From the NCBI RefSeq assembly GCF_002575655.3, contig NC_053035.3, positions 86,887,322 to 86,951,321 on the forward strand: DNA of 64,000 nucleotides, read 5' to 3'. The notes under the pieces were generated by a model. The model did not search any database. It was not told where the DNA came from and saw nothing but the letters and a program-made list of their open reading frames with translations. Source of the DNA: Aegilops tauschii subsp. strangulata (lineage: Eukaryota > Streptophyta > Magnoliopsida > Poales > Poaceae). Below are positions 25,084 through 35,602 of the stretch, one piece after another (within the stretch, counting starts at the first letter, position 1; every line of letters begins with the position of its first letter). The translations under genes were made by a program, and so were the position numbers.

Positions 25084-25181
25084 GGTACGTGGACACACTC
25101 TCCCCGCTCGTTTCTATGCATCTCCTAGATAGATCTTGCGTGACCGTAGGATTTTTTTTTGAAATACTGCGTTCCCCAACA
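25084..25181 (+). repeat. Angela-type LTR, right part
   Basis: It continues the LTR of 11333-11707 after the nested insertion and ends exactly at the LTR terminus, GTTCCCCAACA. It is an inverted, nearly identical copy of 28254-28350. It abuts integrase sequence of a minus-strand Angela element at 25182. Confidence 0.85.
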
Positions 25182-27021
25182 GAGACATCATAGATCGCAC
25201 CATATCTAACAAAGTGCGGTTACGACGTTCGGACACACCATTACGCTGTGGTGTTCCGGGTGGCGTGAGTTGCGAAACTATTCCGCATTGTTTCAAATGA
25301 AGACCAAACTCATAACTCAAATATTCACCTCCACGATCAGATCATAGAAACTTTATTTTCTTGTTATGATGATTTTCCACTTCACTCTGAAATTCTTTGA
25401 ACTTTTCAAATATTTCAGACTTATGTTTCATCAAGTAGATATACCCATACCTTCTCAAATCATCTGTGAAGGTTAGAAAATAACGATACCCGCTGCGAGC
25501 CTCAACACTCATTGGACCGCATACATCAGTATGTATTATTTGCAACAAGTCTGTAGCTCGCTCCATTGTTCCGGAGAACGGAGTCTTAGTCACCTTGCCC
25601 ATGAGGTATGGTTCGCAAGTATCAAATGATTCATAATCAAGTGATTCCAAAAGTCCATCAGCATGGAGTTTCTTCATGCGCTTTACACCAATATGACCTA
25701 AAGGGCAGTGCCACAAGTAAGTTGCACTATCATTATTAAACTTATATCTTTTGGCTTCAACACTATGAATATGTGTATCACTACTATCGAGATTCAATAA
25801 AAATAGACCACTCATCAAGGGTGCATGACCATAAAATATATTACTCATATAAATAGAACAACTATTATTCTCTGATTTAAATGAATAACCGTCTCGCATC
25901 AAACAAGATCTAGATATAATGTTCATGCTTAACGCTGGCACCAAATAACAATTATTCAGGTCTAAAACTAATCCCGAAGGTAGATGTAGAGGTAGTGTGC
26001 CGACGGCGATCACATCGACTTTGGAACCATTTCCCACGCGCATCGTCACCTCGTCCTTAGCCAATCTTCGCTTAATCCGTAGCCCCTGTTTCGAGTAGCA
26101 AATATGAGAAACAGAACCAGTATCAAATACCCAGGCACTACAGCGAGCATTAGTAAGGTACACATCAATAACATGTATATCAAATATACCTTTCACTTTG
26201 CCATCCTTCTTATCCGCCAAATACTTGGGGCAGTTCCGCTTCCAGTGACCAGTCCCTTTGCAGTAGAAGCACTCAGTCTCAGGCTTAGGTCGAGACTTGG
26301 GTTTCTTCACTTGAGTAGCAACTTGCTTGCCGTTCTTCTTGAAGTTCCCCTTCTTCCCTTTGCCCTTTTTCTTGAAACTAGTGGTCTTGTTAACCATCAA
26401 CACTTGATGCTCCTTCTTGATTTCTACCTCCGCAGCCTTTAGCATTGCGAAGAGCTCAGGAATTGTCTTATCCATCCCTTACATATTATAGTTCATCACG
26501 AAGCTTTTGTAGCTTGGTGGTAGTGATTGAAGAACTCTGTCAATGACACTATCATCAGGAAGTTTAACTCCCAATTGAGTCAAGTGGTTGTGGTACCCAG
26601 ACATTCTGAGTATATGTTCACTGACAGAACTATTCTCCTCCATTTTGCAGCTGTAGAACTTATTGGAGACTTCATATCTCTCAATCCGGGCATTTGCTTG
26701 AAATATTAACCTCAACTCCTGAAACATCTCATATGCTCCATGACGTTCAAAACGTCGTTGAAGTCCCGGTTCTAAGCCGTAAAGCATGGCACACTGAACT
26801 ATCGAGTAGTCATCAACACGCGACTGCCAGGCATTCACAATGTCTGCAGTTGCCGGCGCGGGTGGTACACCTAGCGGTGCTTCCAAGACATGATTCTTCT
26901 ATGCAGCAATGAGGATAATCCTCAAGTTACGGACCCACTCCGTGTAGTTGCTACCATCATCTTTCAACTTAGCTTTCTCTAGGAACGCATTAAAATTCAA
27001 CGGAACAGTAGCACGGGCCAT
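25182..27021 (-). pseudogene. Angela gag-protease-integrase, three stops, 3' truncated
   Basis: The start is the Met at 27021, in the typical copia gag context. In-frame stops replace Gln twice (near 26897, and 26476-26478) and Arg once (TGA at 25342-25344, before the SDRGGEY integrase motif). In order: gag with a UBN2-like region; CCHC zinc knuckle CFYCKGTGHWKRNC; protease DTGS; GAG-pre-integrase (WHCPLGHIG, where many relatives have WHCRLGHIG); integrase core HTDVCGPM. It is truncated 40 or so codons after the second catalytic Asp, before the Glu region ends. All three stops fit C-to-T changes on the coding strand. It is not functional. Confidence 0.88.
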
Positions 27022-28240
27022 TTATCTACAACAACATAGACATGCAAAATACTATCAGGTACTAAGTTCATGATAAATTAAAGTTCAATTAATCATATTA
27101 CTTAAGAACTCCCACTTAGATAGACATCCCTCTAATAATCTAAGTGATCACGTGATCCATATCAACTAAACCATGTCCGATCATCACGTGAGATGGAGTA
27201 GTTTTCAATGGTGAACATCACTATGTTGATCATATCTACTATATGATTCACGCTCGACCTTTCGGTCTCAGTGTTCCGAGGCCATATCTGCATATGTTAG
27301 GCTCATCAAGTTTAACCCGAGTATTTTGCGTGTGCAAAACTGGCTTTCACCCGTTGTATGTGAACGTAGAGCTTATCACACCCGATCATCACGTGGCGTC
27401 TCGGCATGACGAACTGTCGCAATGGTGCATACTCAGGGAGAACACTTGTACCTTGAAATTTAGTGAGAGATCATCTTATAATGCTACCGTCGTACTAAGC
27501 AAAATAAGATGCATAAAGGATAAACATCACATGCAATCAATATAAGTGATATGATATGGCCATCATCATCTTGTGCCTTTGATCTCCATCTCCAAAGCAC
27601 CGTCATGATCACCATCGTCACCGGCTTGACACCTTGATCTCCATCGAAGCATCGTTGTAGTCTCGCCAACTATTGCTTCCACGACTATCGCTACTGCTTA
27701 GTGATAAAGTAAAGCAATTATATGGCGATTGCATTTCATACAATAAAGCGACAACCATATGGCTCCTGCCAGTTACCGATAACTGCTACAAAACATGATC
27801 ATCTCATACAACAATTTATATATCATCACGTCTTGACCATATCACATCACAGCAAGCCCTGCAAAAATAAGTTAGACGTCCTCTACTTTGTTGTTGCAAG
27901 TTTTACATGGCTGCTACGGGCTTAGCAAGAACCCTTCTTACCTACGCATCAAAACCACAACGATTTTTCGTCAAGTGTGTTGTTTTAACCTTCAATAAGG
28001 ACCGGGCGTAGTCACACTCGATTCAACTAAAGTTGGAGAAACAGACACCCACTAGCCACCTGTGTGCGAAGCACGGCGGTAGAACCAGTCTCATGAACGC
28101 GGTCATGTAATGTCGGTCTGGGCCGCTTCATCCAACAATACCGCCGAATCAAAGTATGACATGCTGGTAAGCAGTATGTCTATTATCGCCCACAACTCTT
28201 TGTGTTCTACTCGTGCATATAACATCTACGCATAGACCTG
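27022..28240 (-). other. untranslated leader of Angela element 1
   Basis: This 1.2 kb lies between primer site and gag. I see no gene. It contains the CGATCATCACGTG-type motifs usual in leaders of this family, and short spurious ORFs. Confidence 0.7.
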
Positions 28241-28253
28241 GCTCAGATGCCAC
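28241..28253 (-). other. primer binding site of Angela element 1
   Basis: The minus strand reads GTGGCATCTGAGC, a diverged form of the initiator tRNA-Met complement (TGGTATCAGAGC), directly against the LTR. Confidence 0.75.
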
Positions 28254-29979
28254 TGTTGGGGAACGTAGTATTTCAAAATTTTCCTACGATCACGCAAGAT
28301 CTATCTAGGAGAAGCATAGCAACGAGCGGGGAGAGTGTGTCCACGTACCCTCATAGACCGAAAGCGGAAGCGTTAAGTAACGCGGTTGATGTAGTCGAAC
28401 GTCTTCGCGATCCAACCGATCAAGTACCAAACGCACGGCACCTCCGCGATCTGCACACGTTCAGCTCGGTGACGTCCCTCGAACTCTAGATCCAGCTGAG
28501 GCTGAGGGAGAGTTCTGTCAGCACGAAAGCGTGGTGACAGTGATGATGAAGTTACCGGTGCAGGGCTTCGCCTAAGCACTACGACGATATGACCGAGGTG
28601 TAAAACTGTGGAGGGGGGCACCACACACGGCTAAAGATTAACTTGTGTCTATGGGGTGCCACCTCCCCCGTATATAAAGGAGGGAGGAGGGGAGGGCCGG
28701 CCGGCCCCTAGGGCGCGCCCCAAGAGGGGAATCCTACTAGGACTCCAAGTCCTAGTAGGAATCCACCAAGAGGGAGAGAGGGGGAAGGAAGGAAGAGGGG
28801 GAAGGGAAGGAAAGGGGGCGCCGCCCCCTTCCCCTAGTCCAATTCGGACCCAAGGGGGAGGGCGCGGCCAGCCCCTCCCGTCCCTTCTTCTCTTCCCACT
28901 AAGGCCCATAGAGGCCTATTAGTTCTCCTGGGGGTTCCGGTAACCCCATCCGGCACTCCGGTTTTATCCGAAACTCTCTGGAACACTTCCGGTGTCCGAA
29001 CAACATGGTCCAATATATCAATCTTTATGTCTCGACCATTTCGAGACTTCTCGTCATGTCCGCGATCTCATCCGGAACTCCGAACAACCTTCGATACATC
29101 AAATCACATAAACTCATAATACCAATCATCATCGAATGTTAAGCGTGCGGACCCTACGGATTCGAGAACTATGTAGACATGACCGAGACACTTCTCTGGT
29201 CAATAACCAACAGTGGAACCTGGATGCTCATATTGGTTCCTACATATTCTACGAAGATCTTTATCGGTCAAACCGCATAACAACATACGTTGTTCCCTTT
29301 GTCATCGGTATGTTACTTGCCCGAGATTCGATCGTCGGTATCATCATACCTAGTTCAATCTCGTTACCGGCAAGTCTCTTTACTCGTTCCGTAATGCATC
29401 ATCCCGCAACTAACTCATTAGTCACATTGCTTGCAAGGCTTATAGTGATGTGCATTACCGAGAGGGCCCAAAGATACCTCTCCGACAATCGGAGTGACAA
29501 ATCCTAATCTCGATCTATGCCAACTCAACAAACACCATCGGAGACACCTGTAGAGCATCTTTATAATCACCCAGTTACGTTGTGATGTTTGATAGAACAC
29601 TAAGTGTTCCTCCAGTATTCGGGAGTTGCATAATCTCATAGTCAGAGGAACATGTATAAGTCATGATGAAAGCAATAGCAACAAACTAAACGATCATAAT
29701 GCTAAGCTAACGGATGGGTCTTGTTCATCACATCATTCTCTAATGATGTGATCCCGTTCATCAAATGACAACACATGTCTATGGCTAGGAAACATAACCA
29801 TCTTTGATAAACAAGCTAGTCAAGTAGAGGCATACTAGGGACACTCTATTTGTCTATGTATTCACACATGTACTAAGTTTCTGGTTAATACAATTCTGGC
29901 ATGAATAATAAACATTTATCATGATATAAGGAAATGTAAATAACAACTTTATTATTGCCTCTAGGGCACATTTCCTTCA
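28254..29979 (-). repeat. 5' LTR of Angela element 1
   Basis: This 1726-base LTR starts TGTTGGGGAACGTAG and ends TTTCCTTCA on the plus strand, the reverse of the Angela LTR ends. A TATA-like TTTATATACGG (minus strand) lies near 28668-28680, followed by GC-rich promoter sequence on its upstream side (28680-28900). Confidence 0.92.
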
Positions 29980-30420
29980 CCCTCTTCACCGACTGTATGG
30001 CCCGTACTCTGGCATCTGCTCCTTCTTGGGTTGCTTCTAGCCGCGGGCACGGGGCTTGGCAGCCATGTGGTCGACCAAGGAGGTGGGGGCGGCGATGTTT
30101 GGCGCGTCTTCCATGGCGACATGGCGGGAGTGTTTTGGAAGAGAAGGGGAAATGGGGGTGGATGTGCCACGGTGTGGTGGGCCATGGGGAGGACAGGGGT
30201 GGGCGTCGCCCGCGTCCGTGTCGTGTCTGCGCCAACGAAAACCCGGCCCAAATTTGGGCCGGGAATGGATCGCGGGCGGACAAAAAGCGGGCATCCGTCT
30301 GTTTGTGTCGACGCATTGTGCCGTGGTTTGCGTCCGTCTCGACCTAAACGGACACACGCGGACAGAATGCGTAGGGGAGTTGGAGTTGCTATAGTGGCGG
30401 TTAGATGAAATCACAAACCA
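29980..30420 (-). other. GC-rich gene-like fragment of repeat origin, unidentified
   Basis: The minus strand shows a leader-like block with palindromic CCCGGCCCAAATTTGGGCCGGG (split here as its two 10-base arms around AT) near 30243-30264. It is followed by a short Ala/Lys/Pro-rich reading frame near 30060-30110 that hits a stop after about 25 codons. The style resembles degenerate coding parts of DNA transposons or captured genes common in Triticeae, but I cannot assign it. Competing ORFs in several frames here are products of GC bias. Confidence 0.3.
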
Positions 30421-30489
30421 ACGCACAAATCGTTGTCTTCCACACAGTTCTCCCCTTAGGAGCACAGTAAAAGTACCAGAAAAAACAAT

Positions 30490-31180
30490 CACTGCTCTGG
30501 TGCAGCCAGCTCACTCCCGGTTGTAGCTCCGCCTACAACTCCTAGCATGCCAGGCTCCCAGCTCCACCAGCTCATGGTTGTAGCACCCATCCCGACTTTG
30601 ACACCCTAGCGGCTCCACCCCGTCGTCGGTTGCAACTCCACCAGGTCGCGGTTTCAGCACGCATCCCCCACGTGTTGACGGCCTCGCAACTCCGGCCGGC
30701 ATGGTTGCAGCTTTGCCCATCGTCGGTTGCAAAGTTCCCCTCACCATGCATGGTTGCAGCATGGTTGTTTTTGTTTGCTGCTCAAGTCCCCATCGGTTGC
30801 AGCTCTAGTCGGCGACACTCCCAACATCTCACTACGCTGGTTGCAACTTGTCGTAGCAAGGTTGTAGCATCCCCATGGTGCAGCTGTATCTCGGGAGCAC
30901 CACTGGTTGCAGCTCGTCATAGCAAGGTTGCAACATCCACATGGCTCCAGCACACCGCCTTTTGCAGCTTTGCATGGCCATCATGTTGTAGAAGCACAAC
31001 CGCGTGCCAGTTCCAGCATCGCCATATGTCAGTTCTAGCATCACCCACCCTCGTGTCGATTACATCACAGCCGGTTGCTACCTCTCGTCGCCCAACGCAG
31101 CATCACCTCTGCCGCGCGGTGGGGTGGCTGCCCCGGCTCGCAACAGCCTCACATCATAGCAGTGGTCGTTTGCGCTGGGG
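30490..31180 (+). repeat. degenerate GGTTGCAGC-type repeat array
   Basis: Variants of GGTTGCAGC / GGTTGTAGC / GGTTGCAAC recur about every 30-60 bases over 0.7 kb, mixed with TCGTCATAGCAAGG-type segments that are themselves repeated near 30850 and 30915. The array is too diverged for a fixed unit. No credible gene is present. Confidence 0.6.
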
Positions 31181-31489
31181 GGAGGGGTTGGATCGGATAT
31201 GCGCCCTATGACGTGCGGAAGGTAGGAGTTCTGTGGCGGAGCTGTGGATTTGGTGTGTGGCTCACCGGGGGAGTAGAGATTTTTGTGCGTCGGCCGAGGG
31301 GAACAAGAGAGAGAGAGAGCGCTGAGAGATGGGAGGTTCAGGGCGAGCAGGGCGAAGGGAACGAGGCACGTGCATGACGGAAAAATGATAACGCGAGGGA
31401 GGTGTGGTGGTCGGTGCGTGGGCCCCACGACACAACATGGCGAGTGTGGGAGCGGCCGTCACATGCGCCAGATCGGCTGCCCAAATTAA
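31181..31489. other. low-copy stretch, nothing recognised
   Basis: A GC-rich stretch with a GAGAGAGAGAG run near 31309-31320 and short overlapping ORFs in several frames. I see no supported gene or element. Confidence 0.4.
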
Positions 31490-31754
31490 GAGGGTGTTTG
31501 TTTTCAGGGACTTAAAAAAGTCCCTATAAGTCCCATCTAAACTAAACAGGAGGGACTTATAGGAACTTAAAGTGGGCATTTGGGATTTATGAAATAAGAC
31601 TCTCAAGGAGAGTCTTATAGGGACTTCTAGTTGTAATATGGTCTTTTAGTCCATGTCAAATCCCAGGAACCAAACAGGTAGGGACTTTTTAGTGACTTGA
31701 GACTTATAAGTTGGGACTAAAAAAAGTCCTAAGACTTACGAACCAAACATGGCC
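31490..31754. mobile_element. Tourist-like (PIF/Harbinger) MITE
   Basis: The element is about 265 bases with ends GAGGGTGTTTG and (reverse complement of the right end) GGCCATGTTTGG, flanked by TAA on both sides (31487-31489, 31755-31757). Many internal copies of GGGACTT/AAGTCCC form further inverted repeats. It has no coding capacity. Confidence 0.7.
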
Positions 31755-31772
31755 TAAGACATTACCCTTAAC

Positions 31773-32072
31773 GCAAACCAACCTGTGGTTGGATGGTTAG
31801 GAGGACTCTTATATCCCAGCCCACCGGAGTTTAAATCCTAGTGCTCGCATTTATCCTGAATTTATTTCAGTATTTCCGGCGATACGCGTTCAGTGGGAGG
31901 AGACATTCCCGTCGACTACGAGGCGCCTATGATGTTTTCGTAAAATCTCAAAATGACAATGCCAGCTCAGTATTTCGAAGCTGCTCATAGGCGTAGGGTG
32001 CGCGTGTGTGCGTTCATAGGGATGAATGTATGCGCGTATATATGAGCCCTTGCGTTTGTACTATGTTAAAAA
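31773..32072 (+). mobile_element. Au SINE
   Basis: This 300-base SINE has a tRNA-like head: A-box region TGGTTGGATGGTTAGG, and B-box-like GGAGTTTAAATCC. Its body matches the well-known Au family (CAGTGGGAGGAGACATTCCC, then GTGCGCGTGTGTGCGTTCAT), ending in a short A-run after GTACTATGTT. It is flanked by a perfect 17 bp duplication, AAGACATTACCCTTAAC, at 31756-31772 and 32073-32089. Confidence 0.93.
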
Positions 32073-32112
32073 AAGACATTACCCTTAACAACTTTGGTGG
32101 ACCTCAGATAAA

Positions 32113-32200
32113 AATCAGGATGGACAAATTTATTTAGAAGGTAATGCAATGTCCATATCAGGATGAACAAATTTATTTAGAAGGCAATGCAGTATCCATA
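32113..32200 (+). repeat. 42 bp tandem duplication
   Basis: Two adjacent copies begin CAGGATGGACAAATTTATTT and CAGGATGAACAAATTTATTT and differ at about four positions. Confidence 0.75.
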
Positions 32201-32237
32201 ATCCAACTCTGGCAACGATTTGGAGAACTTAACTATA

Positions 32238-32580
32238 TATGAAGTCGCAATTCCTTTGGCAGGAAGGAAGCTCGAATTATGAAACAAGTCAAGAACAAAA
32301 AGAAAATTTCGCTAGTTAGACCATAACCACACCAAATCTTCCCAGCGACCAGGCCATGAGAAGAGTATAGTATATCTACACCATTTGGAGTGAAAAAAGC
32401 AAATCCCGTCGAGGACTACTATTTGGTTATATTATGGACAAAGTCGTAATTCCTTGGGCGTGAAGGAAGCTCGATTCATGAATCAAGTCAAAGACAATAA
32501 GAAATTATCACTTGGTTGACCATAACCACACCAAATCTTGTTGAGATCAGATCACAAAAATGGTATAGTAGAGTCTGTAC
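32238..32580 (+). repeat. imperfect ~130 bp direct duplication upstream of the GST gene
   Basis: The block at about 32238-32367 (starting GAAGTCGCAATTCC) recurs at about 32450-32580 (AAAGTCGTAATTCC), with shared GAAGGAAGCTCGA and CCATAACCACACCAAATCTT. The second copy ends about 190 bases before the GST start codon. Confidence 0.75.
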
Positions 32581-32765
32581 TATTTTCTGGTATTATCTTC
32601 CTTGCAATCACGCCGATCACATGTAATGTAAGTCGGGTTGGTCAAGGTCTGCTTAAGCATGCACTAATCAGCACTAAAAAGTAAAAACAGAGCTGCTTAA
32701 TTGAAGCTCTCTCTCTCTGTGTGTATCAGAGAGAAGCTGTGTGGGTGTGTGAGAGGGAGAGAGAG

Positions 32766-33636
32766 ATGGGCGGTGCCGTGAAGGTGTACGGGGTGGCGGC
32801 GTCGCCGTTCGTCGCGACGGTGCTGCTGTGCCTGGAGGAGGTCGGCGCCGACTACGAGCTCCTCCCCCTCGACATGGCTGCGCGGGAGCAGAGGACCGAG
32901 CCCTACCTCTCTCGGAACGTATGTAGAAACAGAGACAGTTTATACTTTGATTGAGTATGTTTCTATCTCGCTCCATTTTTTTATGCAAGTCTTCATACGG
33001 TTCAATCTCGCAGCCTTTCGGCAAGATCCCAGCGTTGGAGGACGGGGAGCTGACTCTCTTCGGTAATGAAATTCACACACTGATCACGAATCAATCCATA
33101 GCATACAAACTCTGATTAGATTTTCAATTGATCCACACACCGGTAATATGATCTCAGAATCGCGCGCGATTTCTCGGTACGTGCTCCGCAAGTTCGGAGG
33201 CGCCAGCGCCACCGATCTTCTAGGAGAATCCAGCCTCGAGGAATCAGCCATGGTGGACGTGTGGATGGAGGTGGAGGCCCACCAGTACCAGCCGGCCATC
33301 GCCAACGTCGTCCGGCAGTGCATCATCCTGCCGTTCATCGGCGGCGCGCGCGACCAGGCCGTCGTCGACGAGTACGTCGGGAAGCTGGAGAAGGTCCTCA
33401 ACGTGTACGAGGCGCGGCTGTCGAGCTCACCGTACCTCGCCGGGGACTTCTTCAGCCTCGCCGACCTCGTCCACTTCGGCTTCACCTACTGCCTGGTGGC
33501 CGGCACCGAGTACGGGGCTCTGCTGGAGTCGCGCGCGAGCGTCCTGGCGTGGTGGGGGCGGATCATGACCAGACCCTCGGTGAAGAAGGTGGCGCCGCTA
33601 ATCCACCTCGGACTGAAGCTATCTTCGTCAGCTTAA
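32766..33636 (+). CDS. phi-class glutathione S-transferase, 3 exons
   Basis: Exons 32766-32918, 33014-33062 and 33158-33636 join at canonical GT-AG sites to a 226-residue protein, the usual length of a plant GSTF. The thioredoxin-like N-domain has the catalytic Ser at residue 13 (AASPF), the cis-Pro motif KIP near 55-57, and Glu68-Ser69 (ESRA), which binds the glutamyl part of glutathione. The all-helical C-domain starts around 90. The enzyme is cytosolic and conjugates glutathione to electrophiles such as herbicides and lipid peroxidation products, usually as a dimer. The start is the first ATG after a CT/GA-rich leader. Both introns are 95 bases. No stops or frameshifts are seen, so it appears functional. 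It is the only intact host gene in the window, lying amid mobile elements. Confidence 0.93.
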
Positions 33637-33744
33637 ATTGAATATCGTACATTCAGTTTATATATGCATTTCAGTTGGGTTTTACTACTATTATTTTTCA
33701 TGTCTAGGACACGTTGAGAAATAAATGTGTGTTCCTAAGTAGTA
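33637..33744. other. 3' flank of the GST gene
   Basis: AT-rich sequence, presumably the 3' untranslated region. No clear polyadenylation signal stands out. Confidence 0.4.
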
Positions 33745-33798
33745 CTCCCTATTTAAAGAAAAATATATAAATGCTCTTATATTTTTTTGTGGAGGAAG
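33745..33798. mobile_element. very short Stowaway-like remnant
   Basis: The 54-base element has ends CTCCCT and (reverse complement) CTTCCT, is flanked by TA at 33743-33744 and 33799-33800, and is internally AT-rich and near-palindromic. It is probably a deleted Stowaway. Confidence 0.45.
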
Positions 33799-33811
33799 TA
33801 CTACATATAAA

Positions 33812-34194
33812 TAAGACCAGCGAAAAAAATGAGGTGCACTAAACTCATCGTCGAGTCTGACAGTATGATGGCGTTGGATGCTATCTCTCATCCAAATGCT
33901 TAATTCGGACTGATGTTTCAATCATTACAAGCCATGGAGTTTGCTAGCATCTGTCTTGTCCACTATAGCAGAGAAGCAAATCGGTCCACCTTCTTCATCG
34001 ACATAGGTATAGTTTTGGTCTCATATGGCTTTACTATTGCCGAATTGTCGGGTTTATTTTACATACTTTGTCAGACGGTTCTTTTTGTGGCTGCGTGCAT
34101 CTTAGCTATGCAGAGACCGGGTGTCGCTCAACATGATTTGTATCCGCTTGATGCTATATTTTAAGATAATAAAAGTGTCCTTTATCAAAAAAAA
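33812..34194 (+). mobile_element. 5'-truncated LINE fragment with RNase H remnant
   Basis: A short frame near 33838-33990 resembles the C-terminal RNase H-like (RVT_3) domain of plant LINEs (IVESDSMMALDAISHP, later HYSREANRS), with a stop at 33902. The tail (34090-34194) contains ATGCAGAGACCGGGTGTCGC, ATCCGCTTGATGCTA, AATAAAAGTGTCC and a poly(A). It is homologous in reverse orientation to the 3' end of the LINE at 57247-57420. Confidence 0.7.
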
Positions 34195-34385
34195 GCATTA
34201 ACAAGTCTGAATCTTGAAAATCCAATGTCCCTGGCTTTATTCTTCATTATTATGTAAACGACCTTGCTATTATTTAATGAATAAAGTTGTTATGATCAAA
34301 ACTATATATAAATAAGACTAGAAAAAAGTTCATGTGTTGCAACGGATAAAAAAAACACGTCCCTAACTCAATAACCATGATTCAA

Positions 34386-34865
34386 GACTCCAATAGGTCA
34401 ACTTCCTTTATTTCAATATGACATGCCATGTGTGCTGCCGCTTATCCTTCTTTCCACCCTTGCCGATGGTGGCCTCAATGCTCACACAATAATAATATAT
34501 TTGAATATAGTCAATCCTAAGTCATCTCTCTCGGCATAAGATGGGAAATCTGCTTTGTTTTCCACCCCGCAAGGTTTTACCAAGGCATGCATGTGTGGCC
34601 ATTGATGATTTCTGTCGTTCCAATTCCAGTAGGTCCACGTCTTTTATATCAACATGATATTCCATCTTTGTTGCCGCTTATCTTCCTATCCACCCTCACG
34701 ACAGCGGCCTTAGTGCTAACACAGTCACAACGTGTTGGAATATGGGCAATCCTAAGGTGTCCCTCTCCCTCTCTCGGCATAAGATGAGAAATCTATTTTC
34801 TTTTTCATCTTGTGAGGTTTTGCCGAGGCATGGATGTGTGGCTATAGACGATTTCTTTCATTTCC
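34386..34865 (+). repeat. ~235 bp imperfect tandem duplication
   Basis: Two adjacent units, about 34386-34622 and 34623-34865, share blocks such as CCGCTTATC, GGCATAAGATG and GAGGCATG/AAGGCATG plus GATGTGTGGC-like segments. I estimate about 75 percent identity by eye. No gene is supported. Confidence 0.6.
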
Positions 34866-35602
34866 AGTCTGATTTTGCTGAGGTGTTCATTTTTAATCCA
34901 AATCGACGTCGATGCGAAAGAAAGATGGATTTGTGCGCTATTTGATTATGGGTGCAGCCAAAAAGCATTTAAAAGACTAATAACACGTAAAATAACATCA
35001 TGTTAAGATTCTACCCATTTTTCTAATCAAAATCCAAGCATACTGGATGGTGGACGAGGAAATGTAGACCCTTTTAATCGTTTTGGGAAGATTTTATTCT
35101 TTTTTCCCTTTTAATCTCTACCGATTTTACTTATTTTTCAGTTTTCCTGTTTGTTTTCATATCCGTTTGTGAAACCCTAACCGCCTTTTCTATCGCGAGA
35201 GTTGCGAGGAGAAAACTCTTTTTCTTAGATAATGACATACGGTCCATCGATTAATGTTACTTCCTTCAAATCACAACTAAAGTGAGGCTTTACATGTGCC
35301 TTCAGTCAAAATCTTAGATCAAATATCATTTAATTATTTACATTTTCAATTTGAAAATCGTATGTATAGATTTGCCTCGAAAATTATTATTTTTGAGAAG
35401 TGGAAAACATTAAAATTATTATTTTCAATATTATCTATCACAGTTATAACTTTTTGATGGGAACAATTATATTTGTGAACAGAGGGAGTTGAATATTGTA
35501 TATTCTTAGTTTTTATACGCATATATTCAATAAAATTGGTGATCGATGTTACTGTAATATAAAAAAAAATGGCATGTATATGTGACAGAAACAAAAGAGT
35601 GG
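34866..35602. other. AT-rich intergenic sequence
   Basis: I see no gene, repeat family or RNA gene here. It separates the low-copy GST neighbourhood from the Stowaway/mariner nest. Confidence 0.5.

Larger units (their letters stand above)
25182..29979 (-). mobile_element. truncated Angela-type copia element 1
   Basis: The minus-strand element consists of a full 5' LTR (28254-29979), an initiator-tRNA-Met primer site, a 1.2 kb leader (27022-28240, no gene seen), gag, protease and most of integrase. It stops inside integrase at 25182, where an oppositely oriented LTR end begins. Reverse transcriptase, RNase H and the 3' LTR are absent. Confidence 0.88.

Noticed and set aside
25114..25320. ORF joining integrase to an unusual C-terminus
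   Set aside because: Its last ~20 codons are LTR sequence read across the rearrangement junction at 25181/25182.
29885..31606. Several ORFs of 70-190 codons on both strands
   Set aside because: They overlap each other in all frames within GC-rich repeats and lack recognisable domains or consistent splice sites.
31773..31850. tRNA-like promoter boxes
   Set aside because: They are the head of an Au SINE, with no cloverleaf of a functional tRNA gene.
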